Positions 18,051-27,869 of a stretch of 64,000 nucleotides of DNA are shown here, in pieces. Numbering within the stretch: the stretch's first letter is position 1; each line of letters opens with the position of its first letter. The stretch spans positions 309,753 through 373,752 of the forward strand of contig SNAP01000003.1 in NCBI GenBank assembly GCA_022496785.1, read 5' to 3'. The position numbers and the translations under genes were made by a program. Source of the DNA: Marinilabiliaceae bacterium JC040 (lineage in GTDB: Bacteria > Bacteroidota > Bacteroidia > Bacteroidales > Marinifilaceae). The notes beneath the pieces were generated by a model that was not told where the DNA came from, searched no databases, and saw only the letters and a program-made list of their open reading frames with translations.

Positions 18051-18160
18051 AAATAATTCAATTTTTATTTTAGGTTTTATTTGATTTTTTAAAAAGGTTC
18101 AGCAAGATAACAAATAGTTAAAAAAATGTCAAGAATTATTAAAAAAAATATAAAGAGATC

Positions 18161-19738
18161 TTAATATTTTTCACTAATTCTACTTGCACATGTATAACCA
18201 TCCATAGCAGCAGATACAATTCCACCAGCATATCCAGCACCTTCTCCACAAGGATAAAGTCCCTGAATTTGAACATGTTCCATATTCTCTCTATCCCTTG
18301 GTATGCGTACAGGAGATGAAGTTCTAGTTTCTACACCTATCATTACAGCTTCGTTTGTTAAAAATCCATTAGCTTTCTTTCCAAAAGAAATAAAAGCCTC
18401 TTTTAGTGATTTTGAGACAAAATTAGGTAATACTTTATACATATCACAAGAAGTTAATCCCATTTTATATGAAGATTTAGGGAAATCGTTAGAAAATTTT
18501 CTTTCTACGAAATCTTTCATTCTTTGAGCTGGAGCTTTTAGTTTGCCTCCAGCAAATTTATAAGCTATCTTCTCCATATCTTCTTGAAAATATAAACCAG
18601 CTAAATTTCCATATTCTTTATATGCTAAAAGATCATCTTGTCTTACTTGACATACCATAGCTGAATTGGCCCAAATTGTATTTCTACCAGATGAAGACAT
18701 TCCATTTACTACCTGTAAACCATCTTCTGTTGATGCAGGTACAACTATTCCACCAGGACACATACAAAAAGAAAAAACTCCTCTATCAGAAAACTGTCCT
18801 ACAAAGCTATATTCTGCAGCAGGGAGATATTTACCCCTACCTTCTTTTGAATGATACTGTATTTGATCTATTAAAGCTTGAGGATGTTCCAATCTAACAC
18901 CCACAGCAAAATCTTTAGACTCAATCTTAATATTTGATTCTTCAAGAAATTTATACACATCTTTCGCAGAATGGCCTGTTGCTAAAATAACATTATCAGA
19001 TTTGAAATCTTTATTTTCTGTTTTTACACCTTTAATATTTTTATTTTCAACAATCAAATTGGTCACTTTTGTTTTGAAATGTATCTCTCCACCAAAATTT
19101 AGAATATCTTTTCTAATATTTACAATGATTTTTGAAAGTACATCTGTCCCTACATGAGGATGACCTTTCCACAAAATGTCCTCTTGAGCTCCATAATAAT
19201 GTAATATCTGAAGAATTTCATTTACATTACCTCTTTTTTTTGAACGAGTGAAGAGCTTTCCATCAGAAAAAGTTCCTGCTCCTCCTTCTCCAAAAGAAAA
19301 GTTAGATTCAGTATTAACTATTCCCGATCTATATAAATCTCTAATATCTAATTTTCTTTCTTCAACACATTTTCCTCTTTCAAGAATAATAGGTTTTATA
19401 CCTTTACGTATTAAAAGAAGTGCTGCAAATAAACCAGCAGGACCAGCTCCAACTATTATAACTGATTTAGACGATTTGTTTGTTTTTACACTATCAATAC
19501 CTTCCATTGAGAAATTAGGATTATCTGGATTCTCTCCTATCCATACTCTCAATCTTAGATTGACTTTAATATTCCTTCTTCTAGCATCAATAGAGCTTTT
19601 AATTTTCTGAATTTCTTTTATTTCTTCTTCTTTTATTTTAAGAAATTCAGCAGCTTTTCTTTTTATTGTATTATCAAATGAGGATTCCTTTGGACTCAAT
19701 GATATATTTATGTCTTTATACATTATAATTTTATTCAA
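18161..19738 (-). CDS. COG2509-type FAD-dependent oxidoreductase
   Basis: A 525-residue flavoprotein of the uncharacterised FAD-dependent dehydrogenase group COG2509. The N-terminal 85 residues hold the typical SIDARRRNIKVNLRLRV segment. The dinucleotide-binding loop VGAGPAG is at residues 96-102, followed by ERGKCVEERK and NFSFGEGGAGTFSDGKL. The C-terminus has MIGVETRTSSPVRIPRD and LYPCGEGAGYAGGIVSAAMDG. The reaction is unknown. The frame starts at 19738 and overlaps the porT-like gene by 8 bp; a second Met six codons in (19723) would fit the family just as well. It ends the ubiE-porT-oxidoreductase operon. Confidence 0.8.
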   Translation of the reverse strand: MNKIIMYKDINISLSPKESSFDNTIKRKAAEFLKIKEEEIKEIQKIKSSIDARRRNIKVNLRLRVWIGENPDNPNFSMEGIDSVKTNKSSKSVIIVGAGPAGLFAALLLIRKGIKPIILERGKCVEERKLDIRDLYRSGIVNTESNFSFGEGGAGTFSDGKLFTRSKKRGNVNEILQILHYYGAQEDILWKGHPHVGTDVLSKIIVNIRKDILNFGGEIHFKTKVTNLIVENKNIKGVKTENKDFKSDNVILATGHSAKDVYKFLEESNIKIESKDFAVGVRLEHPQALIDQIQYHSKEGRGKYLPAAEYSFVGQFSDRGVFSFCMCPGGIVVPASTEDGLQVVNGMSSSGRNTIWANSAMVCQVRQDDLLAYKEYGNLAGLYFQEDMEKIAYKFAGGKLKAPAQRMKDFVERKFSNDFPKSSYKMGLTSCDMYKVLPNFVSKSLKEAFISFGKKANGFLTNEAVMIGVETRTSSPVRIPRDRENMEHVQIQGLYPCGEGAGYAGGIVSAAMDGYTCASRISEKY

Positions 19739-20537
19739 AATGAATTAGAATACTAAATACTTTTGAAGTCATTCTATCTATATTATCAGTATACATAGCG
19801 GCTTTAGGTACTGAGCTTGCTTTAATATCTTTTCTATTTTTATCTGTAATATTATGATCTAAAATATCAATTAAACCTAAAGATAATCTCAATTCAGTAC
19901 TTAACTTACAAAATGGCAAATAGAAAGCAACTCCCAAACCTAATTCTAAGCATAGATCCATAGGTTTTTTTCTAAGAAAGATATCTTGATCAACATTAAT
20001 TACTTTCTCAGAAGCTATATCGTAGTTAAAAGAAAGACCTCCCAACATAAAGGGTCTATAATTACCAAACCTCTCTGATGTTAACTTAAAGAGTATTGGA
20101 CAATTAAAGCTTATTGAACTTATATCTACATCTCTTGGATTCATCTTATATTCATCTGGTACTTTTTGATCTGCCGATGTAATATATTTTGCTCCTGGAA
20201 GTATATTATTAAAAGAGACTGTTGTTTTTCCCATTAATAAAGTAGGATTGAAACGTAACGACCAGTATTTATTAATCTTAAATTGCGCTATACCTCCAAT
20301 AGAAAAACCATAATTTGCCTTTACTACTTCACCAAAGTATAATTCGTTTGTTTTAGAACGATATTGTTTATGCCACATTTCATTATCTAAAACATTAAGT
20401 CCTACGGTAAAACCAAAATTTACTGTTTTAAGATCGACATATTGATAATTTTTCACTAAATCTCCAAGCATTCTTTTCTGCCCAAAAGACGAAAAAGAAA
20501 AAGCAAATAGAACAATTATTAAAAGATATTTTTTCAC
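19731..20537 (-). CDS. porT: PorT-like outer-membrane protein
   Basis: A 268-residue protein with a signal peptide (cleavage after SFSSFGQ) and an eight-stranded barrel pattern (FGFTVGLNVL, YGFSIGGIAQFKINKYWSLRFNPTL in parts, ELGLGVAFYLPFCKLSTELRL, ending VFSILIHFE). Sequence type and its place directly after ubiE match PorT/SprT, a component of the type IX secretion system with the same gene neighbour in Porphyromonas. The Plug gene at 37675 supports a type IX system in this organism. The barrel class is sure; the exact name is likely. Confidence 0.7.
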   Translation of the reverse strand: MKKYLLIIVLFAFSFSSFGQKRMLGDLVKNYQYVDLKTVNFGFTVGLNVLDNEMWHKQYRSKTNELYFGEVVKANYGFSIGGIAQFKINKYWSLRFNPTLLMGKTTVSFNNILPGAKYITSADQKVPDEYKMNPRDVDISSISFNCPILFKLTSERFGNYRPFMLGGLSFNYDIASEKVINVDQDIFLRKKPMDLCLELGLGVAFYLPFCKLSTELRLSLGLIDILDHNITDKNRKDIKASSVPKAAMYTDNIDRMTSKVFSILIHFE

Positions 20538-20549
20538 AAATTCTTATTT

Positions 20550-21245
20550 TTATTTTATACCAGTATAAATAGTTACAATACCCAAAGACATAACTTTTCT
20601 TTTACAATTTTTATAACCTACATTTTCCATTATCTGAAGGAATTTATCACCATCGGGAAAAGCCATTACAGATTTTGGAAGGTATGTATATGCATTTTTA
20701 TTTGAAGAAAACAATGCACCTATAAAAGGTAATACTTTTAGAGAATAAAAAGAATATAATTGCTTAAAAGGAAATAATCTAGGTTTTGAGAATTCTAGTA
20801 TTACTATTTTACCATCTTCTTTTGTTACTCTTAACATTTCAGATAGTCCTTTATTAAGATTCTCGAAATTCCTTACTCCAAAAGCAACAGTTACAGCATC
20901 GAATTCTTGATCTTTAAAAGAAAGATTTGTTGAGTCTCCTACTTGTAAATTAATACTATCGGAAAGACCTAATTTTGAGATTTTTTCAACCCCTACTTTT
21001 AACATTCCTTCGGAAATATCAACACCTGTAACTTTCGATTTTAGTACTTTATTTAATTTTATAGCAAAATCGCCAGTACCTGTTGCTACATCAAGAATAT
21101 GTTTTGGATTTTTATTTTTTAATTGATTAACTGCTTTTTTTCTCCAGACTTTATCTAAACCCATTGATAGAAAATGATTTAGAAAATCATATTTAGGAGC
21201 AATATCATTGAACATCTCTCCAACTACTTCTTTCTCTTTATTCAT
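20550..21245 (-). CDS. ubiE: Demethylmenaquinone methyltransferase
   Basis: A 231-residue SAM-dependent methyltransferase for the last step of menaquinone synthesis (also called menG). It shows YDFLNHFLSMGLDKVWRKKAV near the N-terminus, the SAM motif ILDVATGTGDFA, DISEGML and FGVRNFENL, and it has the normal length. Menaquinone is the electron acceptor of the Na+-NQR encoded further on. It is first in an operon with the PorT-like gene (12 bp gap). Its promoter overlaps the guaB terminator. Confidence 0.95.
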   Translation of the reverse strand: MNKEKEVVGEMFNDIAPKYDFLNHFLSMGLDKVWRKKAVNQLKNKNPKHILDVATGTGDFAIKLNKVLKSKVTGVDISEGMLKVGVEKISKLGLSDSINLQVGDSTNLSFKDQEFDAVTVAFGVRNFENLNKGLSEMLRVTKEDGKIVILEFSKPRLFPFKQLYSFYSLKVLPFIGALFSSNKNAYTYLPKSVMAFPDGDKFLQIMENVGYKNCKRKVMSLGIVTIYTGIK

Positions 21246-21269
21246 TTATGTCACGTTTGTTAATTATTA

Positions 21270-21302
21270 CAAATATAAAAAAAAATAGCGACCTTATTAC
21301 AA
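21270..21302 (-). promoter_or_regulatory. ubiE operon promoter
   Basis: TTG (21300-21302), 22 nt, then TATATTTG (21270-21277) on the minus strand. The spacer includes the stem of the guaB terminator, so the two signals are interleaved. Confidence 0.5.
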
Positions 21303-21310
21303 GTCGCTAT
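21276..21310 (-). terminator. guaB terminator
   Basis: ATAGCGAC (21285-21292) pairs with GTCGCTAT (21303-21310). On the minus strand nine T residues follow. It lies 31 nt after the guaB stop. Confidence 0.8.
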
Positions 21311-21340
21311 TATATATCAAATTTAATTAGAAATTCTCTA

Positions 21341-22843
21341 TTAGTTATTTGAATTAGTGTCTTTAAGCATTACATCGTGAGCTCCTCCTTCAATAATACT
21401 TGTAGAAGATACTAAAGTGATTTTTGCCTTTTCTTTTAATTCAGGAATAGAAATTGTTCCACAAGAACACATAGTAGCTTTAATTTTACCAAGAGTTACA
21501 TCTAAGTTATCTTTTAATTTTCCTGCATAAGGAACATAACTATCAACTCCTTCTTCAAACTTAAGACCATTCTGACCTCCCATATCGTATCTTTGCCAGT
21601 TTCTAGCTCTATTAGAACCTTCACCCCAATATTCTTTAACATACGATCCGTTTACCATCATCTTTCTAGTAGGAGATTCATCAAAACGTGCGAAATATCT
21701 TCCCATCATTAAGAAATCTGATCCCATAGCTAATGCTAAAACCATATGATAATCGTGAACTATACCACCGTCTGAACATATAGGAATATAGATTCCTGTT
21801 TTTTCAAAATACTCATCTCTAGCAGCAGCAACTTCTATAATAGCAGTAGCCTGACCACGACCAATACCTTTTTGTTCTCTTGTAATACAAATAGAACCAC
21901 CACCAACACCAACTTTAATAAAATCGGCACCAGCTTCAGCTAAATAATTAAAACCTTCTCTATCAACAACATTTCCAGCACCTATTTTAATTTTATCACC
22001 ATAAGTCTTTCTAACGTAATCGATAGTATTTTTCTGCCATACAGAGAAACCATCAGAAGAGTCGATACATAATACATCACATCCAGCTTCAACAAGAGCA
22101 GGAACTCTTTCTTCGTAGTCTCTAGTGTTTATTCCAGCACCAACAATCAATTTTTTGTGTTCATCAGACAATTCGTTCGGATTATCTTTATGATTATCGT
22201 AATCTTTTCTAAATACTAAATATTTAAAATCACCTTCTCCATCAACAATAGGAAGACTGTTTAATTTATGCTCCCAAATAATATCGTTAGCATCTTGAAG
22301 AGTAATTCCAAAAGTTCCAGTAATAAGTTTCTCATATGGAGTCATGAAATCTCTAACTAACATATCAGCTTTATCTCTACTAGGACGATAATCTCTACTA
22401 GTTACAATACCCATCAATTTACCTCTACCTTCACCTTCTTCAGTTACAACCATAGTTGAATATCCTGTTTCTTCGTGAAGTTTCATAACATCAGCTAAAG
22501 TATCAGTAGGTTTAAGATTTGCATCACTTTTTACAAAACCAGCCTTGTACTTTTTAACCTTACGAACCATTTCTGCTTGAGATTCAATAGATTGAGATCC
22601 AAAGACAAAAGAAATACCTCCATTTCTAGCTAAAGCAATTGCCATATTACTATCTGAAACAGATTGCATAATAGCCGATACAAAAGGTGTTTTTAATTCT
22701 ATACTTGGTTTTTCTCCTTTTTTAAATTTCACCAATGGAGTATTCAATGTTACATTTTGTGGTGTACATTCTTCAGTTGTTAACCCAGGTATAAGTAGGT
22801 ATTCACTGAAAGTTCTTGAAATGTCTTGAGTAAATTGTGCCAT
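21341..22843 (-). CDS. guaB: IMP dehydrogenase, Tritrichomonas-like type
   Basis: A 500-residue enzyme that oxidises IMP to XMP with NAD+, the committed step to GMP. A TIM barrel is interrupted at about residues 105-220 by two CBS domains. The catalytic loop [15 protein letters not shown] carries Cys319, and the flap carries the Arg418-Tyr419 dyad in RNWQRYD. These residue numbers are the same as in the well-studied enzyme of the protozoan Tritrichomonas foetus, and the flap and C-terminus ([28 protein letters not shown]-like IEGGAHD) also follow it, unlike the GIGPGSICTTR loop of E. coli GuaB. It is monocistronic. Confidence 0.95.
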   Translation of the reverse strand: MAQFTQDISRTFSEYLLIPGLTTEECTPQNVTLNTPLVKFKKGEKPSIELKTPFVSAIMQSVSDSNMAIALARNGGISFVFGSQSIESQAEMVRKVKKYKAGFVKSDANLKPTDTLADVMKLHEETGYSTMVVTEEGEGRGKLMGIVTSRDYRPSRDKADMLVRDFMTPYEKLITGTFGITLQDANDIIWEHKLNSLPIVDGEGDFKYLVFRKDYDNHKDNPNELSDEHKKLIVGAGINTRDYEERVPALVEAGCDVLCIDSSDGFSVWQKNTIDYVRKTYGDKIKIGAGNVVDREGFNYLAEAGADFIKVGVGGGSICITREQKGIGRGQATAIIEVAAARDEYFEKTGIYIPICSDGGIVHDYHMVLALAMGSDFLMMGRYFARFDESPTRKMMVNGSYVKEYWGEGSNRARNWQRYDMGGQNGLKFEEGVDSYVPYAGKLKDNLDVTLGKIKATMCSCGTISIPELKEKAKITLVSSTSIIEGGAHDVMLKDTNSNN

Positions 22844-22872
22844 ATGTTATCTTATTTTTTAATAAAATTGCG

Positions 22873-22903
22873 CGAAGATAATCTTATTTTTAAGAATTAT
22901 CAA
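22873..22903 (-). promoter_or_regulatory. guaB promoter
   Basis: TTG (22901-22903), 20 nt, then TATCTTCG (22873-22880) on the minus strand, one mismatch from TAnnTTTG. Leader of about 27 nt. Confidence 0.5.
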
Positions 22904-22920
22904 TTAATTATTAAAGAATC

Positions 22921-24042
22921 TTATCTCAAATGTTTTAATACATTCAAAATAGGATTTAAAACAGATTCACCAAATTTGATAGCTCTATCATCAGACCAAG
23001 CGTATACAGGATCTGGCATATCATCATTATCTTTAAATGGCATCTCAATAGTGAAAGCTACACATTTAAATCGTTCAGCTATTTGCTTAGATCCTATTGC
23101 TAGATTTGCAGGAGCTGTGCTAACACCATAATTATGAGTATCTTGGAAATCTGGACTAATTTCCATCCAATGATCTTTAAATTTATCTTGAATGTTTTTT
23201 CTATATTCATCAAAAGAAGGTATTCCCTCTGGAGTTGTAACAAAATTATAAGGGATAGCTTCGTCTCCATGAATATCTAAAGCTAAATCTACTCCTAATT
23301 CATCCATTTTATTTCTCACATAATAAACTTCAGGACTAAATTCTTCAGATGGATTTTCCCATTCTCTATTTAGATTTCTACCTGCAGCATTGGCTCTTAA
23401 ATTACCAGCAATAGAGCCATCTATATTCATATTAGGAACTACATATACAACTGCTTCTTCAAGAATTTTTCTAGCTACAGGATCCGCTTCGTCTAGTATT
23501 CTTTCAATAAAACCTTTAACAAACCATTCAGCCATTGCTTCACCTGGATGTTGACGAGCTGTTACCCAAATTTTCTTTTTATCATCATCTGCATTACCTA
23601 TTGTAAGCATTTCAATATCCCTTCCCTCAACAGTTTGACCAATAACTTCAAGATCGCATTGTTCAGAAAGTTGTGCCTCACTAACTAATTCCTGATGCAT
23701 TTCAAATGAGAATGGTGCAAAATATGCAAAATATATTGAATTTAATTGAGGACACGCATTAATCACTAATTGTCCATTTTCATAAGATGTTTCAACAGTA
23801 AACCATTCTTTTTTATCGTAAGATGCTCTACATTGATAATTTTCCCATCCTTCAGGATACGAAGATTCTCCAGCATTTACTATTCTTATTTCTACTTCTT
23901 CATACTCTGCTCCTGTTAGTCTAAAATGAAACCATTGGAAAAAGTCTGATTTTGTATCTTTAGGTATTTTTAATTCTATAACGTTATCTACAATATTTAC
24001 TATTTCTATATTGCCACTATCGAAATTAGATGATATTTTCAT
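22921..24042 (-). CDS. M14 cytosolic-carboxypeptidase-like metallopeptidase
   Basis: A 373-residue zinc peptidase of family M14, CCP type. An N-terminal beta-sandwich (1-130; WFHFRLTGAEYEEVEIRI, YFAYFAPFS) precedes the catalytic domain. Zinc ligands are His165 and Glu168 (ARQHPGEAMAEW) and His258 (DIHGDE). NLRANAAGRNLNREW binds the substrate carboxylate, and Glu333 (TIEMPF) is the catalytic base. There is no signal peptide, so it is cytoplasmic. Eukaryotic relatives remove glutamates from tubulin tails; the bacterial substrate is unknown. It is a single gene with its own promoter. Confidence 0.88.
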   Translation of the reverse strand: MKISSNFDSGNIEIVNIVDNVIELKIPKDTKSDFFQWFHFRLTGAEYEEVEIRIVNAGESSYPEGWENYQCRASYDKKEWFTVETSYENGQLVINACPQLNSIYFAYFAPFSFEMHQELVSEAQLSEQCDLEVIGQTVEGRDIEMLTIGNADDDKKKIWVTARQHPGEAMAEWFVKGFIERILDEADPVARKILEEAVVYVVPNMNIDGSIAGNLRANAAGRNLNREWENPSEEFSPEVYYVRNKMDELGVDLALDIHGDEAIPYNFVTTPEGIPSFDEYRKNIQDKFKDHWMEISPDFQDTHNYGVSTAPANLAIGSKQIAERFKCVAFTIEMPFKDNDDMPDPVYAWSDDRAIKFGESVLNPILNVLKHLR

Positions 24043-24066
24043 AATTATGAGTTTTAATATTTTCTA

Positions 24067-24096
24067 TAAAAGTATAGGATAATAATTAGTATTCAA
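24067..24096 (-). promoter_or_regulatory. Promoter of the M14 peptidase gene
   Basis: TTG (24094-24096), 19 nt, then TACTTTTA (24067-24074) on the minus strand, one mismatch. Leader of about 20 nt. Confidence 0.45.
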
Positions 24097-24154
24097 AAGA
24101 AATTAATTCCTAAAATAACATGTTAAATATAATAATTAGATATGGAAGATTATT

Positions 24155-26272
24155 CTATATCTCTTTCATAGATAATTGTATTCTTTTTCTTGTAATATCT
24201 ATATCTATAACTTTAACTTTAACGTGTTGGTGTAATTTTAATACTTCATTAGGAGAACTTATAAATCTATCGGTAATTTGAGAGATGTGGACTAGACCAT
24301 TTGGTTTTGTTCCTATGTCTACAAAAGCACCAAAATTTGTTATATTAGTCACTATACCTGGCAAAATCATACCAATTTCTACATCTTCAAAATTTCTTAT
24401 TCTTTCATCAAATTTTAGAATCTTAGCAACCGTTCTTGGATCTATTCCAGGTTTTTCTAATTCTTTAATTATATCTTTTATTGTAGGTAATCCAAAATCT
24501 TTATTTATATATTTTTCAGGATCAATCTTGTCACATATATCTTTATTTCCCAATATATCAGATATATTTAGAGAAAGATCTTTTAACATTCGCTCTACTA
24601 TTGAATAACTTTCAGGATGAACACCAGTATTTTCTAGAGGATTAATACTGTCAGATACTCTTAAAAAACCTACAGCTTGCTCATATGCTTTATTTCCTAA
24701 TCTTTTGACTTTTAATAGATCTTCCCTCTTTTTAAAAGCACCATTAGCTTGACGGTATTCGACAATATTATTCGCTAAAACAGGCCCTAAGCCAGAGATA
24801 TATGTAAGTAAATGTTTTGAAGCTGTATTTAAGTTAACTCCAACTTTATTTACGCAATTCACAACAACTTTATCTAATTCTGTATGCAATTTATTTTGAT
24901 CGACATCATGCTGATATTGCCCTACTCCTATCGATTTAGGATCTATCTTTACTAATTCGGCTAAAGGGTCCATTAATCTTCTACCAATAGAAACAGCTCC
25001 TCTTACTGTAATATCGTAATTTGGAAATTCTTCTCTTGCAATTTTAGATGCAGAATAAACAGAAGCTCCATTCTCGCTCACTACAAATATTTGAACTTTT
25101 CTATCATAGTGAATATTTGAAAAGAACCTCTCCGTTTCTCTACTTGCTGTTCCATTTCCAATTGCAATAGCCTGAATATTATAAGTTTCAACTAAATGAG
25201 CAACTTTCTTTGCTGAAATTGCAAATTTATTTTGTGGAGGATGTGGGTATATAGTTTCGTTATATAATAAATTACCTTGAGCATCTAAACATACTAATTT
25301 ACAACCTGTTCTATAAGCAGGATCAACTCCCAAAACTCGTTTCTGACCAAGAGGAGAAGATAATAATAACTGCTCAAGATTACTAGAAAACACTTGTATT
25401 GCCTCGTTATCTGCCTTTTCTTTAGCTTGATTTATAAATTCTTTTTCTAAAGAAGGGAAAAGTAATCTTTTATACGAATCTGCTGCAGCTTTTCTTATTT
25501 CATCAGCACATTCTCCATTCGATTTTATAAATATATCTTCAATTATTCTAATTGCATTTTCTTTATCTACATCTATACCAATTCTTAAAAATCCATCTGT
25601 TTTTCCTCTTTGTATAGCTAAGAATCTGTGTGAAGCACATCTTGATAATTTCTCAGAAAAGTCAAAATAATCTTTATATTTTTCTGCTTCTTCAACCTTA
25701 GTTTTAATGACCTTAGATTTTAAGATTGCAGATCGTGAAAAAAGATATCTTAATTTCTTTCTTACAAAAATAGAAGAATTAATCCACTCGGAGATGATAT
25801 CTCTAGCTCCTTGAAGAACATTATCTATATCATTAATTTCTGAGTTTAAAAAACGATTTGCATTATGAATCAAGTCTATATCTTTTTGAGACATAATTAT
25901 TTTAGCTAAACCTTCTAATCCTAGATCCCTAGCTATATCAGCTTTTGTTTTCTTTTTGTGTTTATAAGGTATATAAATATCTTCAAGCACTTGAATTGTT
26001 TCACATAATAGAATACTATTCTCAAGCTCTTTAGTTAATTTTCCTTGATCTTTAATAGATTCTATTACAACTTTTTTTCTTTTATCTAATTCTAAATATT
26101 TTTGATTTAGATCTTGAATATTTGCAATAGCAAGTTCGTCAAGTGAACCTGTCTTTTCTTTCCTATAACGAGCAATAAAAGGAATTGTAGCTCCTTCTGC
26201 TAATAGAATCAACGTATTTTCAACTTGTGATTCTTTGATATTTAATTCTTTAGATATTTTTTGTTCAAACAT
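24155..26272 (-). CDS. tex: Tex-family RNA-binding transcription accessory protein
   Basis: A 705-residue cytoplasmic protein with the full Tex layout: N-terminal helical region (ATIPFIARYRKEKTGSLDE), YqgF/RNase H-like domain at about 315-440 (VLGVDPAYRTGCKLVCLD, AIGNGTASRETE), helix-hairpin-helix motifs at about 480-560 (LTYISGLGPVLANNIVEYR, VKRLGNKAYEQAVGFLR) and a C-terminal S1 domain (IGMILPGIVTNITNFGAFVDIG, VKVKVIDIDITRKRIQLSM). Tex binds RNA and affects transcription; the exact role is unclear. It stands alone, divergent from the lolD-like gene. Confidence 0.93.
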   Translation of the reverse strand: MFEQKISKELNIKESQVENTLILLAEGATIPFIARYRKEKTGSLDELAIANIQDLNQKYLELDKRKKVVIESIKDQGKLTKELENSILLCETIQVLEDIYIPYKHKKKTKADIARDLGLEGLAKIIMSQKDIDLIHNANRFLNSEINDIDNVLQGARDIISEWINSSIFVRKKLRYLFSRSAILKSKVIKTKVEEAEKYKDYFDFSEKLSRCASHRFLAIQRGKTDGFLRIGIDVDKENAIRIIEDIFIKSNGECADEIRKAAADSYKRLLFPSLEKEFINQAKEKADNEAIQVFSSNLEQLLLSSPLGQKRVLGVDPAYRTGCKLVCLDAQGNLLYNETIYPHPPQNKFAISAKKVAHLVETYNIQAIAIGNGTASRETERFFSNIHYDRKVQIFVVSENGASVYSASKIAREEFPNYDITVRGAVSIGRRLMDPLAELVKIDPKSIGVGQYQHDVDQNKLHTELDKVVVNCVNKVGVNLNTASKHLLTYISGLGPVLANNIVEYRQANGAFKKREDLLKVKRLGNKAYEQAVGFLRVSDSINPLENTGVHPESYSIVERMLKDLSLNISDILGNKDICDKIDPEKYINKDFGLPTIKDIIKELEKPGIDPRTVAKILKFDERIRNFEDVEIGMILPGIVTNITNFGAFVDIGTKPNGLVHISQITDRFISSPNEVLKLHQHVKVKVIDIDITRKRIQLSMKEI

Positions 26273-26450
26273 TCCTTATTTCTTTATTTCTAATTGAGAT
26301 ATTCATACATAATTTACAAGACTTGAATCTTTAAATATATTATCAATATATGAATGTTTATTATTATTTTATGTAAACATAGTAATTAAAATTCAATATT
26401 TTTCAATTAATAAATATCTCTTTTATTATCTTAGTAAAAAATTTAAATAG

Positions 26451-27110
26451 ATGATTGTTACAAAAGATATCCATAAATCCTTTGGAGAATTAGAAGTTCT
26501 AAAAGGAATTGATTTACATATAAAAAAGAATGAGATTGTTTCTATAGTAGGTTCTAGTGGTGCGGGTAAAACAACTTTACTTCAAATTATTGGAACACTT
26601 GATAAGGCTTCTAGAGGATCAATAAACATTAATAATATTGATATCTCAAATATGAATGAAAAGAAAATATCGGATTTTAGAAATAAACATATCGGATTTG
26701 TTTTTCAATTTCACCACTTATTACCAGAATTTAATGCTATTGAAAACATATGCATTCCTGCATGGATTTCTGGAAAATCAAAAAATGAAGCTGAAAAAGA
26801 AGCCTATAAACTTCTTGAAATTTTAAATCTTAGAGAAAGAGCTTTACACAGACCTGCAGAATTATCAGGTGGAGAACAACAAAGAGTTGCTATTGCTAGA
26901 GCTTTAATAAATAATCCTTCTGTAATTCTTGCAGATGAACCTTCTGGAAATCTTGATTCAAAAAATAGGAATGAACTTCATCAATTATTCTTTGACTTAA
27001 GGGATGAACTAAATCAAACTTTTGTGATTGTAACTCATGATAATAATTTATCTAAAATGACAGATAGAACATTATACATGGAAGATGGTAAAATTTATAA
27101 AGAAGAATAA
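26451..27110 (+). CDS. lolD: LolD-like ABC transporter ATPase
   Basis: A 219-residue ATPase of the MacB/LolD group. Walker A is GSSGAGKT (34-41), the Q-loop sits in [14 protein letters not shown], the signature is LSGGE (138-142), Walker B is VILADEP (158-164) and the H-loop is THDNN. LolD drives LolC/E to release lipoproteins from the inner membrane, but no permease gene is adjacent here, so the name is by similarity. It is followed without any gap by the TIGR02757 gene (stop at 27110, next ATG at 27111). Confidence 0.85.
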   Translation: MIVTKDIHKSFGELEVLKGIDLHIKKNEIVSIVGSSGAGKTTLLQIIGTLDKASRGSININNIDISNMNEKKISDFRNKHIGFVFQFHHLLPEFNAIENICIPAWISGKSKNEAEKEAYKLLEILNLRERALHRPAELSGGEQQRVAIARALINNPSVILADEPSGNLDSKNRNELHQLFFDLRDELNQTFVIVTHDNNLSKMTDRTLYMEDGKIYKEE

Positions 27111-27866
27111 ATGAATAATAAGGAGCTTAAAGAGCTACTTGATAACAAGTATAAGCAATATAATACAAAAGAATTTATTGATAGTGATCCTATACAAATT
27201 CCGCATAAGTTCAATAAAAAAGAAGATATTGAGATTACAGCATTTCTTGCTTCAACAATTGCTTGGGGACAAAGAAAAACGATTATCAATAATTCCAATA
27301 GGCTTATTAAATGGATGGATTATGATCCTTATAATTTTATTATAAATGCAAAAGAGAAAGATTACAAAAGATTTTATGAATTTAAACATAGAACATTTAA
27401 CGGAGAAGATTGTGTGTTTTTTTTAAAGTCTCTTAAAAATATCTATATAAATCATAAAGGTTTAGAAAATATCTTTTCTAATAATGAATCTATAAAAGAA
27501 GGTATTATAAATGCTAGAAAGATATTCTTCTCTATAGATTTTCCAAAAACAAGTAGTAGACAGTTTTCAAATATTGAGAAAAATTCTGCTGCAAAAAGAT
27601 TAAATATGTTTTTAAGATGGATGGTTAGAAAAGATGAATTAGGTGTCGATTTCGGAATATGGGATCGCATTAAAACATCTGAGCTATACTTACCTTTAGA
27701 TGTGCATTCTAGTAGAGTTGGAAGAAAATTAGGATTACTTAATAGAAAACAGAATGATTGGAAATCCGTAGAAGAAATCACATCTAATCTTAAAAAATTA
27801 GATATTAACGATCCTATTAAATATGATTTTGCACTATTTGGTTTAGGTGTTTTTGAAAATTATTAA
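27111..27866 (+). CDS. TIGR02757/DUF2400 family protein
   Basis: A 251-residue, mostly helical protein of the TIGR02757 (DUF2400) family. The markers are the N-terminal DPIQIPHKF and FLASTIAWGQRKTIINN, the central AAKRLNMFLRWMVRKDELGVDFGIW (given in parts) and the C-terminal LPLDVHSSRVGRKLGLL with FALFGLGVFEN. The layout recalls helix-hairpin-helix DNA glycosylases, but the function is not established. It is in an operon with lolD (0 bp) and the tRNA methyltransferase gene (3 bp). Confidence 0.82.
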   Translation: MNNKELKELLDNKYKQYNTKEFIDSDPIQIPHKFNKKEDIEITAFLASTIAWGQRKTIINNSNRLIKWMDYDPYNFIINAKEKDYKRFYEFKHRTFNGEDCVFFLKSLKNIYINHKGLENIFSNNESIKEGIINARKIFFSIDFPKTSSRQFSNIEKNSAAKRLNMFLRWMVRKDELGVDFGIWDRIKTSELYLPLDVHSSRVGRKLGLLNRKQNDWKSVEEITSNLKKLDINDPIKYDFALFGLGVFENY

Positions 27867-27869
27867 TAA

